Of a stretch of 64,000 bases of DNA, positions 1-11,333 are shown one piece after another. The DNA comes from Litoditis marina (lineage: Eukaryota > Nematoda > Chromadorea > Rhabditida > Rhabditidae), in the NCBI GenBank assembly GCA_964036275.1, contig OZ038440.1, positions 11,941,690 to 12,005,689 on the forward strand. Reading direction: 5' to 3'. Made by a program: the position numbers and the translations under genes. The notes under the pieces were generated by a model that worked only from the letters and a program-made list of their open reading frames with translations, had not been told where the DNA came from and made no database searches. The stretch's first letter is position 1; every line of letters begins with the position of its first letter.

Positions 1-100
1 TATGTGGACCGATCCCGGCGCGTCGGTCCTTGAAACTGCAACTGAAAAATGTATTGAAGGACTGAAGCGTTGGGATTGCACCACATAATCGTCCTTCTGT
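1..100. repeat. Palindromic hairpin element, copy 1
   Basis: The two halves of this stretch are imperfect inverted copies around the loop GAAAAATGTATT. It is an older copy of the hairpin found intact at 12704-12827 and decayed at 38268-38392. It lies in or before the chitinase intron that precedes the first visible exon, and is probably cut by the window edge. Confidence 0.7.
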
Positions 101-146
101 AACTCCTCCGGTTTTATTCCACTAACAACAATCAAACCTATCATAG

Positions 147-3100
147 AAAGCAGCTCAAGTGAATCCGTCCATGAATGTTCTGGTGGCTATTGGTGGCTGG
201 ACGAATTCTCAGTACTTCTCAGCAGTTGCAAGCAATTCACAATCGAGGAGTACCTTTGTTAACTCTGTCACCGAATTTATACAGGTTAGTTCATTTGAAT
301 AAATATTTTCATCATATAATGATCTAAATTATAGACTACGAGATGAAGAGTATTGTACATCCCTTCCCCCAAATCAACAAAATCTTTAGAAATGAAAGCT
401 CGTGAACATCTCCAGTTTTTACAGGGGGCCAACGTATGTACTGCTCAAAATAAACCCTTTGAAGTGCACTAGTGATAGTGCAATTTGCTTGCTTCAATCG
501 GATTTAAACGTGTTGTTGACCGTGAAATCACTTAGTTTTGGACAAAACATCTATTTTAGTATGAACATAACAAGCTATATTTTTCTTCCGTACTACTGAA
601 CGATGTGTGGAGAGTGAAGGGGAAATTTCGTTTTATTGTGTGGTAGAGAAAAATACAAAATGTTCAGTCGAATGGTATTGATGGCGTTGACATCGACTGG
701 GAACATCCAGTTACTGGTGGAAACTCACAAGGAAAACCTGAGGACAAAGGTACCACTTGTTTCTGGTAAATTCTATATCTAACCGGGTTGTTTGGTAATC
801 TAATCTGTTTTGGTAACCTCGTTTTCAGGTTACCTCAGTCGGTAACCGGTTGGTAACTTAAAATTAATAAAAAACCGGGTTATTTTAACCAAAAATGCGG
901 TTTTTCTGTTAATTTGTACGGTAATCGGAGTTTACCTACCGGTTACCTGTGAGGTAACGGGAAAAAAAGGTTACCAAAATTCAGTTAGATTACCGGAAAA
1001 CCAGGTGAGATTTAGCTGGTTTCTCAACATTGACGTCAATCAAATTTCTCTTGGAGAAAACAATGAGTTCTATCAACAAAGGCTCGTGATGTATTGAGAC
1101 TTGAACATTCACTCTTCCCGTGCTATTGTAATATTTTCAAGAAAAGACAGAGACCATTAGTTTCTCTCTAGGAGAACTTCAAAGTGATAGTGTTCTGATT
1201 ACAGTTTTTCATTCTGTTAGGGAATTCGAGGATTTTTCGATTTTGCATGTTTTTATAGTCAAATGCATAACTATATTCCATATAAAGTTTCTTCGCTCAG
1301 AAAACTTTGTGTCGCTCCTTCGCGAATTGCGCGCCGGGCTGACCTCTTTGCAATCCCAACAAGGCAGAGAGAACCCCTATGTTTTGACGATGGCGGCAGC
1401 CGCAGATAAGTGGATTCTCAGTCAAGCCTACGATCTACCCGCCATCATACCGGTAGGTCAAAAAATTAAAAATCGGACCATGTTCAAAACAGAGATTTTG
1501 ATTACGTTGAACAGCAGATGTTGGAAGATACTACTGAACTAAAGACGGACATGTCTTGTCACCTAACTTAACTCAATCACTACAAGTAAAAAATGAATTC
1601 TATTGAAGTGTTAAGTTGAAACTCGATAATTTCGATAAATAATAAAGTTAAGCTCAAATTTTAATGCAAAACTCTTATCGGGACGGCATATCTTTCATAA
1701 TTTAGGGTAGTTTTCTGGTAACATGCTAGTTTGAAGGTGAAGGTTTAGTAGGGGTTCAGTCTGAGTTGATACAACATAAAACTGACACATACCTTCTAGT
1801 ACCTGGACTTCATTAACGTGATGACGTATGACTACTACGGGCTGTGGGACGGAGTTACGGGACCTTCATCTCCGCTCTACAATGCCGCCCCAGCCGTCCA
1901 CAGCGAGACCAAGAATATTGATTGGACCATAAACTACTACCTCTCCAATGGAGTCAGTGCCGATAAACTCAATATAGGAGTACCGTTTTATGGAAGGTGA
2001 GGTGTAATTGTCGCTTGAAGAAAGGCCAGGTATACTGTATATGTCTGTGGGCTGTGTAAGAACAGATGTGCACGATTAGTCAGCAACATTTTTAAGAGCC
2101 TAGTTAGTATAGTGGTTAGCGTCCGCGTTTTCCAAACTTTTGGGCCCGGTTCGAGACTCACATGGGACGGGTATTTTATAAATTTGGCACACACGAAAAT
2201 GAATACGTGTGTCGAATTTGGGTAAACAAACCTTGCGGCGTAGTAATCCTTCCAACCTCATCAGAACTTAATATGATCTTCTCATGAGAACCGCATAAAC
2301 ATATCATCAACTAACTGCGAAGTGTTGTAGCATAGCAACCAATACAATCTCTTGAAAAGTTGATGATATTTTGTTTGTGAGGTGATCTCAAGTGGTTTTT
2401 GGGGAATTGCTACCGCGCCTGGTTGCACATTTCATGCAGAAATGTCGGAACGACGTTCGGTTATCTTTCTAAAGTAACAAGTTAGTGACTAGCCGGTCAC
2501 GCGGCTCCCGCCGCGCGCCCCGCTTGCTGGGGGTGCCCCCCAGACCCCCCTCGTTTAGTGATGTCTTATAGAGCTTCAAGTTGATTTCTTTAGTTGTTTT
2601 GTGAGTTTTCAACAGAAAAGTCGATAATTGACCTTTGACCTCTGAGGTCATAACATAAGTCTGTAGAACCATGGGAAAATTTCTGGTCTGTGACGCCATC
2701 ACCTGTAACGTCATTGGTTTTTGGTTAAAGTTAAACAGCGTATAACTCGAGAACGACTGCACTTTTTTTTTGAACTTTTTCCATATTCCAGCATGACTCT
2801 ACAATCACTCTCCACACTTAAATAACTATCAACGTTCAATCGTTTTGAAAATTTTGGAAATCGCAAAAATCAATATTTCTGAAAAAGTTAGCTAGGTACC
2901 CTCAATTTCATTCTTCAATATTACTGGGTTTCATGATCGTATGTGACTGACATTAGTAGAAAAAAATCTATCGAGCCGATTTCGCTAGAATGTAAAAAGT
3001 AAGTTTCGTGTTTCGACGCTATGTAAAAAGTCGAAAATCAGATATTTTCAAAAGTTGATACAATATTTGAGAAGCCAACATGTCAAAGCCTATCTTGGTC

Positions 3101-4604
3101 ATTCTAGGAGTTTCAGACAGACTGCGAAGTGTTAGCAACCAATACAATCTCTTAAAAAGTTGATGATATTTTGTTTATGAGGTGATCTCAAGTGGTGTTT
3201 GAGGAATTGCTACCGCGCCTGGTTGCACATTTCATGCAGAAACGTCGGAACGACGTACGGTTATCTTTCTAAAGTAACAAGTTGATGACATGCTGTCAAC
3301 ATTGTGTTTTTTTAGTTTCTGGGAAAACGTGGGAGAGGCTCTTGGTTCTGATCCAATGTTCAGACAATCGGAAAAAGTGAATGGAGTATACGCGGGAGGA
3401 AGTATCGCCTGGAGAAATATTGGTAAGTTTCCAACGTACTATGTGGCATCAACTCAGAACCATTGGCGCCAATTTTCTGCGATTAGCAAACCACGAAATC
3501 GGTAGAGCATCGGGGTCAATGAGACCCCAGACATCTGTGTCTCTCTGACCTGCACACTCTCTCGTCGACGCCGCTACAAAAGTGGCTGGCCCATTGGCTG
3601 GGGATTGTCTGAGAGGGCTTCTAGCTCATTGTTTTTTGGTCTTCCCCATATTAATACATACAACCACAGGCCCATATTTATTTATGTACTAATTCAATGC
3701 ACAACGAGGTGCGCAAATAAAAAATAACAATAACGAACAACATATTCGGTCACAGTAACACATAAAATAGCAGTCCTACTAGATATTGCCCAACAAACTA
3801 TTTTAAATGACTGGGAAATATTTTCAATTACAGAAAACTCGGAATGGGATCTTTTAAATACTGTCTACAACTCGATTGCAAAATCTCCTTACATCTGGGA
3901 TTCATCCAATAGGAAGTTCCTCGCTTTCGAGAACGTCCAAAGTATCAGCGAGAAGGTTCAATATGCAAACTCGAAGTGAGATAAAGCTTCATGAAATCTG
4001 AGTGAACTAGCAGTAAATGGAACAGTGACGTGAAGCTGTACTTCCCCATAGCACGAGTTCTGCTGTGTTTAACATGTTTCACGTGACTGTGCAATTGACT
4101 AACAGTATACCGAGCAGGCTCGTAGAGCGTAAGAACGTATCAAGTCTTTAGTTACACATTGTGATCATACTAGGTTGATATAAATTTGAATTTATCAAAA
4201 CCAACATTGGAGTTTGAAAGCGGATACTGCAAGCATTCAATAATATCTGCTGGGACTGCTCGAACTATAGACATTTGAATGCTTCACATATCGGGTTTAA
4301 CCCAATTCGATGTAGTTGATAGTAGTCCAACATTTTCTTTACCGCGATTCATCAAATTATAATCATGTTCAATGGATAATTAAATGAACTGAATTAGGTT
4401 GAATACAATTTAGTTAACTAGAATAACGTTATTACATAAATGGATAATTGAAATAGATATAATACTTAGTATCCCAGACGGTTACTATTTTCTGAAAATG
4501 AAATAATATGTTTCAGTGACATCGGCGGTCTAATGGTTTGGGCGATCGACCAGGATGATGATGCTGACACCCTACTTACAGCTGTGACAGCTGTCAATAA
4601 CTGA
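147..4604 (+). CDS. GH18 chitinase-like glycosidase, 3' part of gene
   Basis: Seven exons fit in phase: 147-284, 668-749, 1301-1452, 1800-1996, 3316-3422, 3834-3975 and 4517-4604 (TGA), giving 301 residues. The first exon carries the beta-strand motif VLVAIGGW. The second carries the GH18 catalytic motif DGVDIDWE, with all Asp and the proton-donor Glu intact. Exon 4 has the conserved MTYDYYG substrate-site motif, and the last exon has VWAIDQDD, the Trp of the final barrel strand. Family members hydrolyse chitin or chitin-like glycans, usually after secretion. The N-terminal roughly 100 residues and any signal peptide lie left of the window. The junction 1996/3316 makes Ser where relatives often have Arg after FYG, so that acceptor deserves a transcript check. 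No chitin-binding domain follows the barrel. Intron 4 is long and repeat-filled. Confidence 0.9.
780..1010. repeat. GGTAAC/GTTACC-rich repeat in chitinase intron 2
   Basis: Many copies of GGTAACC, GGTTACC and ACCGG occur in both orientations over about 230 bases, as in a decayed inverted-repeat element. No coding content is seen. Confidence 0.5.
2098..2165 (+). repeat. tRNA-like sequence, probable SINE head
   Basis: AGTATAGTGGTTAGCG resembles a tRNA A box with D-arm, and GGTTCGAGACTC resembles a B box, at tRNA spacing. The acceptor ends do not pair, so it is a tRNA-derived repeat or pseudo-tRNA rather than a working tRNA gene. It lies in chitinase intron 4. Confidence 0.45.
2313..2487. repeat. 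Direct repeat, left copy, in chitinase intron 4
   Basis: About 170 bases starting CTGCGAAGTGTT and ending TAACAAGTT recur with a few changes at 3121-3291. The two copies flank about 630 bases, so they look like solo terminal repeats or a local duplication. Fragments of the same family are seen around 27008-27270. Confidence 0.7.
3121..3291. repeat. Direct repeat, right copy, in chitinase intron 4
   Basis: Partner of 2313-2487, on the same strand and about 95% alike by eye. It ends about 25 bases before the exon 5 acceptor. Confidence 0.7.
3460..3640. repeat. Dispersed repeat beginning ATTGGCGCCAATTTT
   Basis: A related sequence lies at 24238-24400. Both contain the start ATTGGCGCCAATTTT, a middle GTCTCTCTG(A/G)CCTGC and the end GCCGCTACA. 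No ORF is seen. Confidence 0.55.
4015..4112. mobile_element. CACGTG MITE, degraded copy in chitinase intron 6
   Basis: The right half, GTTTAACATGTTTCACGTGA followed by CTGTGCAATTGACTAACAGT, matches the ~130-bp family seen at 9255, 12142, 23593, 24818, 26285, 41966 and 62897. The left half is eroded. Confidence 0.6.
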
Positions 4605-4631
4605 AACACAAATAACATTGTCAACGGATGA

Positions 4632-4637
4632 AATAAA
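4632..4637 (+). terminator. Poly(A) signal of chitinase gene
   Basis: AATAAA lies 28 bases after the TGA stop on the coding strand. Confidence 0.7.
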
Positions 4638-4639
4638 CT

Positions 4640-5371
4640 TCAATTCAAAAGTTGTCTCGAATCATCTGTTTTATATCAAACATCGGTGGAAGGATCGTGT
4701 CCGATCTTTTTGTGTATAGCAAATTATTCAAAATTGATTGAATGACGGTAAGGAAAATGTTAGACTACGATAAACTACATCGATTTGCGTTAGGCTCAGT
4801 TTTGAAGTTTGAGCAGCGCCAGCAAAATTACTAAAGAGGCATAAATCAGTTCTTCTTGAGCAGCCCTTTAATATAAACCTTTCTTTTACTCTGATGTTTT
4901 TCTGATTTTCCGATTTGATAAGAGTTCCCCAATGCCAAAAGTCGTACACACTCTTTAGAAAATTGCTGAAAAGATTTTCGAGTACAAAATACGATTACAG
5001 TCATTGGGTAACCGTGTCAACACTTAAATACAAACTACATTTAGAATCAGGACAATTCACTAGTAGTAGGATAATAACTAGAAAATATACAATTATAACA
5101 CCTACAAAATCAGAATGAACGTTCAATCTTTCGAGATGTTTCCAAATACGATACATAAAAATGGTGATTCACAGAAAATCTAGGAATTGAAGTATGTACT
5201 ATCTAGTACTACTGAAAATATACGAGTCATCAATTCCAATGAAAAACGCTCTGTAGAAAACAAAGTACACTCGATAAAATCCAAAGGAATCAAACTTTGT
5301 CGAGTACTTATTGGAAATGCAACTGGCAAGTGATAAAGGGAATTAAGGTAGACATCAAAAGGTAATATTTA
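4640..5371. other. Intergenic gap between convergent genes
   Basis: This separates the 3' ends of the chitinase (+) and glutamine synthetase (-) genes. No gene, RNA or clear repeat was recognised; the short ORFs here lack splice or family support. Confidence 0.5.
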
Positions 5372-8300
5372 TCAGAGATAAATACTTTGAGCAATCATTC
5401 TTGTCACTTGATAGGGATCGCAGTTTGAGCTCGGCCTCCTGTCCTCAAGATACCCCTGAAATTATAGTATGACAATTGTAGAAAACATATTTAGTCGTAA
5501 TGTTTTACATAACTAAGATATGAAACAGGTTCTTGAGCAGCTGTTTTCTGATGAGGTTTGGTTAATATAGAAGAAACTAGAAAATTCACACGCAGCTCCA
5601 TACATTTGACAATAAACCGGAAAGGTTTAAATGTTTGAAAACAGTAGCTATATTTGCAGTCTTCTATAATTTTCGAATCGGTATTCATAAAATCTCATGT
5701 TGATTGTCTATTCATCTAACCGGTCAGAGAATGTGGGTACTGTAACTTGTTGACCAACCTTTCCAGCGAGTGCAACTCCGCGAGGAATTCTCACCGACGC
5801 GCCGCGGTCAGCAACTCCCCATGAGAACTTCACGGCGGACGAGGTCTCGTGAAGACCAGTCAATCTGTAGAATTTATTGATTGATAGAGATGATGAGCAA
5901 AGTCATAGCCAACATAACTACATCCTAATAGAATGCATGCCCAACAAACCACTATTTTCATATTTTCAATTTCTCAGGTTTGAGGATCAGATATCACTAC
6001 CAAATTGAAGGAAAAACCATGAAAACAGATCAGAAGAATTTTGACCTGTGTTTGTTGTCTTCTCCATTATTGGGATCATAGAGTCTGATACATTCGGCAT
6101 GGGTGGCAGCTAACTTTGGCATGGCCTGAAAACGAAGTATATTGGTGAGAGAACACAAGATTACCACAAGGGATACATACTGGCGTGTTAAAGCTATCGT
6201 GACTACTAGAATATCCCTAAAAGGCAATACGGAGAACTCGGGGAAAAGCTCATTAGTTAGTGACTCATTTGTAAACGGAAGTTTCGTACTGCGAGGCTCG
6301 CTCTTCCAAACATGGTGTATGTTGCCCTACCCCACGGGGTCTCTAGTTTGCTCCCCTTCCTTCTCGTGTGAGATCAGAATACAACGAATATTCGGTCATT
6401 CTATATAAACTACAAACCCCACCGCTTCCACGGCCTTCAGTCCTCCTTCTGATCTCATTTCTTCCGACGAGAAATTACAATGACAGCCGGCACCGTTCCA
6501 GTCACCCATCGTCACCTCAACATAACTTGTTATAGTGGCAGACAATCTGATTCTGTTAATTTTTTCTGTTTATTCCGAGATCAAAACATCGATCACAATA
6601 AAAACTAGTATTTAGGCGGTGACAACAGTGGAGAACCCGTCAAAACAATCTCAAAGAGATGCCTAATATTGAACGCGGCTGAAACATTCACGATTATCCG
6701 AAACTATACTATGGGAGCTCACTTGTGTGTTTCGCCTAGCCTATGAACCTTTTCAACAATAGTGAAATTTCTCAGCAGAACTTTCCCTACGAAAACCACT
6801 AGAACGTACCCCTGGTTTTGGGTGGAATGTAACGGCGACTCCGAATTGTTCGGCGACGCGATGGAGAAGATATCTGGCCATCCACAACTCGTCTCCCATT
6901 GAGATTCCCACACAACAACCCAGTTGGAACTCCCATTGACCGGGGGTGACTTCTGAACAATGAACACAATTCCGTTGAAAACATTGCGTGTATAAAGTGA
7001 TTGACCAGAATAAACTGTCAATGAAAACATCAAAAGGTCGTGTCATAAACTGAGTCAGAAACAGCTAGCTGGTCAGCTTATGAGCTAGTATGAGTTGAAC
7101 ATCGGTTTAAAACATAATCTCTTACTTCCTGTGATTCCACTGAAGCAGTTTTTATTTATTTTCCGGAACACAACTAACTGAGACTATTGTAATTCGCAAA
7201 ATAGTGGCCAGCCTAGCAATCAAAAAATAAGTACCTTACTAGTGCATTTTGAATTAGAATTTGCCTCATCAAACGTACCGGCATTGATACCAAAGATGGT
7301 GAGACCGGCGTTGAGACAGGCTCTATAATGAGCATTGACCACCTCCCTTCCGAACACACGGGTGGCACCCACACCACAGTAATAGGGACCTGGGAGACTA
7401 AGGGGTAAAGAGAGAAAAGTTGTTCTTTGGTTTATTTAGAGAACAACTAAAAAGTTGAAGAAAGAATTATAGAAAAAGCTTTGCGAACATTTGTTTAAGA
7501 TGAAAGACAAAATGGTATAACAGGGAATGGTCTGGACAGTTCAAATTTCAATAAAGTTTAGGCATAGCATTGCACACACGCTAGAACACAAACCTATCTC
7601 AACGATACTTAGATTTAGCTCAAAACTACAGTAACTAACCCCTGTCACATGAAACAGACAAGGACTATACCTTGGGGTGCGGGGTATCCGTATTTGGGCC
7701 ATCCAAATACCCAATTCAACCTTAGTTTTACGTTATGACTCTAATTTCGGTGCCCAAGTCTTCGACGCCTATGTTTACAGTTATCCTCGCCATATGAAAC
7801 AGACAAGGACTATACCTTGTGGAGCGGGGTATCCGTAGTTCGGTAATCCAAAAACTCAACTCAACCATTAATATTTCAAGATTTATTCATTCACCTAACC
7901 TTAGTTTTACATTATGATACAGATTGTGATTCACAAATCTTCGAGGTTTATATAAGCTACAGTAACCCCCGCCCAAAGATTGAGAGGACGACTATACCTT
8001 GAGGTGCGGGGTATCCGTAGTTGGGCCATCCCGAATATTCAACACAACCTTAGTGTTACGTTATGACGTTAAGTTTGGTTTCTAAGTCTTTGACACCCAT
8101 ATGCATACAGTAACACCCGTCATATGAAGCAGACAAGGACTATACCTTGGGGTGCGGGGTATCCGTACTTGGGCCATCCCAGGGGTTGACCATCTCTGGC
8201 CATCAGAAGATATTCCTGTTCCATTCCGAACCAAGGTTTTACGTGGTCTATTTTCTGCATCACGGAGGCACAGGCATGACGGTGGTTGGTGGCTGAAAAC

Positions 8301-10146
8301 GATAAAAATTCATTAATATTACAAAGTTAGATCAAACAATAAACTGAAGAGATTTTGTAAAACGAAACTATTTGGTTCTAAAAAAAGTAGTTTCGTACAC
8401 TTTCTCGACAGTTTTGGATCGCACACTTGAAATGATAGTTCTTACGCATTAAAATTGCAGGTATCAAATCTATCGTGCACCATCATCAGAAAAATATTTC
8501 GTCAACGAGAATTTTCTGTTTCAAGATGGTTTACTGAGTGGAACGGTTATGCAAGAAAAATTGAACCGGAATTTAACCACGAGTTGGAAAAACACGATTC
8601 TCTGAGAAACTAACGTGACGGTTTCTGGTCTTGATCGTACACCTCGCAGAGGACTAGCTTGTGTTTTCCGCCCCAGAACGGATCGTTGTACACGGCTACG
8701 GGCTGAAAGTATTGATTTTTTCCGCTGACAGGAAGATGAAGATCAAACGTTACGTACTAAGTGTTAATGAACTTTTCAGACGTTTTAACTTTTGAAGTTA
8801 TCAAGAACAAGAAAATTCGCTTCAAAGTTACGCTGTTCTAAGACTGACCCATAACGCTGTCTTTACTACCAAGAAATCCCAGTGATAATTATGATGTGAT
8901 CATTCTATCAGCCAACCAGTAAAAAAACCTACATTGAGTGAGAGATCGGAATCGTTGCCCTTGGCAGCTTGAGAGGTAGACGAACCATCGAAACTCCAGG
9001 CAGGATAGTCTGAATTACGGAACTCTCAGTCCAAATTCATAATAAACAGAATAAAGGGGCAGAAAACATTTGGATTGTAGCTTGATCTAAAACCTTAGCA
9101 CAACTTTTCAACTACCGAATGAGATCAAACTACAAATCTAGCAACGCAAAATATAATGAAAGTGCTTTGGATGTAGTCGGAGTAGTCGTCCCATTATACT
9201 TCACTAGCCAGACGCAAAAAAACCCAAGTTTTGATGGCCAACTGCCACCAGTATACTAGAAGTCGATTGAATAGTCACGTGAATTTAGCATTCTAATGAG
9301 GCATCGTACACTTTGTCATTGCACGTTTCTGAGTTCTGCTGTGTTTAAGATGGTTCACGTGACTGTGTAATTGACTAACAGTATATTGGTCTTCGAATCA
9401 GAAAAGGAGAAGTCATTACTTCCCAGTCATTTATAAAATGTGCTTCTGGCTACAACAATGAATTGTGATAATAACTCGCTTTCTGCACTTCCAGGGTCCT
9501 CATCAAGAGTGCGTGTCTTCTCACGTAGATGCTCACCAGTCCCGTCAATCCACACGTACGTTGCCTGAAAGGAAAACTACTGTCGAAAAGAGAAATATAT
9601 TAAAGATTCGAATGAACGTGAAATATTAGCTATAGTGATTCTCATACGCATATGGACGAGTTGTAGTTTGGTCTCGAATCCCAGAAGTGTCTGTGAAACA
9701 GGCCATGAACCCACCACGTTCAAACTACAAACATAGCTCCACCAAACATAATCACCGTATCTGCTCGTTTTCTCTAGAGCGCAACCTATAGAACAAGTAG
9801 AAATAACAAAATTTGTTTTCATTTGTTACAAGTTAACTAACCAAAATATATTTCTTACAAGTAACTAACCAAAATATTATTGTTCGGTTCCGAAAGTTTC
9901 CTCCCTTTGAAGTTCACCGTTAACTGTAAAACTACTGCAAACGTAAACTTCACACCACATTTTTTCGAATGCGTGAGTTAAGGAACCAACCAAAATCTTA
10001 TCGTTCGGTATGCAGATGTCGAGATTCTGGTTGACCACGGGAGTTCCAAGGGGAATCCGAGCGGTATGGGTAATAGTACGGGTAGAGGAGAGGGGCGAGG
10101 CGGTCAGAGAAGAAACACCTCGTAACAAACACCGAAATGACATCAT
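5372..10146 (-). CDS. Glutamine synthetase, probably mitochondrial
   Basis: Eleven exons join in phase on the minus strand: 10146-9991, 9564-9489, 9009-8933, 8702-8615, 8292-8146, 7389-7279, 6952-6810, 6515-6423, 6125-6046, 5864-5759 and 5455-5372, for 386 residues. The enzyme makes glutamine from glutamate, ammonia and ATP. Visible landmarks in order are YVWIDGTGE, the ammonium-site DGSST, metal ligands in FGMEQEY, AEV and QWEF, NGAGCH, RLTG with HET, and YLEDRRP. Every metal-ligand Glu and His I can place is kept. Departures include EVTPGQW for the usual EVMP, GCCVGI for GPCEGI, GCHCN for GCHTN and VADRGASVR for VANRG. Exon 1 adds about 40 residues rich in Ser, Thr and Arg with no Asp or Glu before residue 43, which suggests a mitochondrial presequence. 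It starts right after a TTATTTCAG acceptor, as for trans-splicing. The exon 1/2 junction is the least certain. Several paralogues exist in nematodes, so no symbol is assigned. Confidence 0.93.
7665..8139 (-). repeat. Three tandem decayed copies of the exon 5 end
   Basis: Units beginning with the splice-donor segment CTATACC (plus strand) at 7665, 7810 and 7992 repeat the last ~35 coding bases of glutamine synthetase exon 5 (true copy at 8140) with its GTATAG donor and about 100 bases of flanking intron. Spacings are 145, 182 and 148 bases. The copies carry substitutions and are not needed for the gene model; they look like tandem duplications inside intron 5. Confidence 0.85.
9255..9387. mobile_element. 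CACGTG MITE in glutamine synthetase intron 2
   Basis: About 130 bases with ends TACTAGAAGTCGATTGAATA and AATTGACTAACAGTATA, each followed inwards by CACGTG. The ends are related inverted repeats flanked by TA. It is one of at least eight copies in the window. Confidence 0.8.
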
Positions 10147-10148
10147 TC

Positions 10149-10157
10149 CTGAAATAA
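10149..10157 (-). promoter_or_regulatory. Probable trans-splice acceptor of glutamine synthetase
   Basis: On the minus strand TTATTTCAG ends two bases before the chosen ATG at 10146, with no in-frame exon upstream. This is the usual site for spliced-leader addition in Caenorhabditis. It also supports the start choice. Confidence 0.6.
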
Positions 10158-10379
10158 GAAATAAAGGTAAAAGAAATAAAAAAATAAGGTGCATAGAACA
10201 CTATAATTTAAAGGAATTAGCTAACGTTAACAAACGATCCACAGCAAACAGATCAAGTAGGAATGCAAAACTTGTCAGTATTTTGGTTTGCTCTCAAAGT
10301 TTACAAGGAATTCCCAGAGTACAAACTGGGTGGAAATCCAGAAGTTTTCCGGAAATCGCAAATAGGTCAAAGTCAGACT

Positions 10380-10815
10380 GTACTCGAGAGTGAGATAGAG
10401 AGAGAAAGAGCAAGAGAGAAAAAAAAAGAAATGAGAGAGAGAAGGTGAGAGATAGAAAAAGAGAAAAGGGGAAGATAGAAAGACAGAGAAAAGAAAAAAG
10501 GTGGAGACAAAGAAGGAGAGAGAGAGAGAGGAAAACGACTATGTTTGTGGGGCGAAGTCCGAAATTAGTGTGCTCAGGTCTGGATAAAAAGCAGATGAAT
10601 GGCTGACCATAGTATGAAAAAACAACAGCTGCAGCGAAGTCATTCAACTTTTTTGTGGTTGAGAAATTGGTCTGGCCTTTTTTCACTCTTTACGCGAGAA
10701 AATTCCGCAGAACCACACTAAAAACGTGACGTGTAACGATTGCGAGAGAAAGAGAGAGAGAGAGAGAGATAGAGAGAGAGAAAAAGAGAGAGAGAGAGAA
10801 AGAAAGAGAGAGAAA
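10380..10815. repeat. GA-rich low-complexity tracts
   Basis: Long purine runs of GAGAGA and GAAAGA occur at about 10380-10530 and 10740-10815, separated by ordinary sequence. ORFs crossing them are composition artefacts. They lie upstream of the glutamine synthetase start. Confidence 0.8.
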
Positions 10816-11333
10816 ATTGATCCTAGAGTTGAAACTTTTTGAACGGTTTTTCATTCTGCCAAGAACTAAATTTCTCCAGTCAGACGTGAGCTTTAGCTAC
10901 TCAATCGTTGTGAGCTCAATTAACCCTATGAACAAAACAGGGATGCAGAGACATATAATTTGAGAAACGGAAAGAACAAGAGAAATACATTTGAACAATC
11001 GATTACTACCTAAATAAAAAGTATAAAAATCACCAATCGCCAAGGTATTTCGGTTGAAGACTGAGCAACAGGTGAATGGAAAGACCAAACCACTAACGAT
11101 TAGATACCAATGTATCTCGCGGTTACATAAAGAGGAAGAGAGTGTGACCAAATAGGAGGGAGCAGGGTGTCAGAGACAATAACAATGACGTATACATTCT
11201 AGAAAGGATCAACGGGGTCAATATGTTACACCAGAAAATGTTGAAGAAAAGTAACCATTTGAGAAAACGGAAACGGGAAAATTTCACTAAGGGAGGCAAC
11301 ATATTTTTGATACAACTGATGAGAGCGTATAGT

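Noticed and set aside
2469..2762. 97-codon minus-strand ORF
   Set aside because: It lies in a repeat-bearing chitinase intron and has no protein-family features.
10294..10686. 130-codon minus-strand ORF with Leu/Ser-rich stretch
   Set aside because: It is a product of the GA-rich tract read on the pyrimidine strand.
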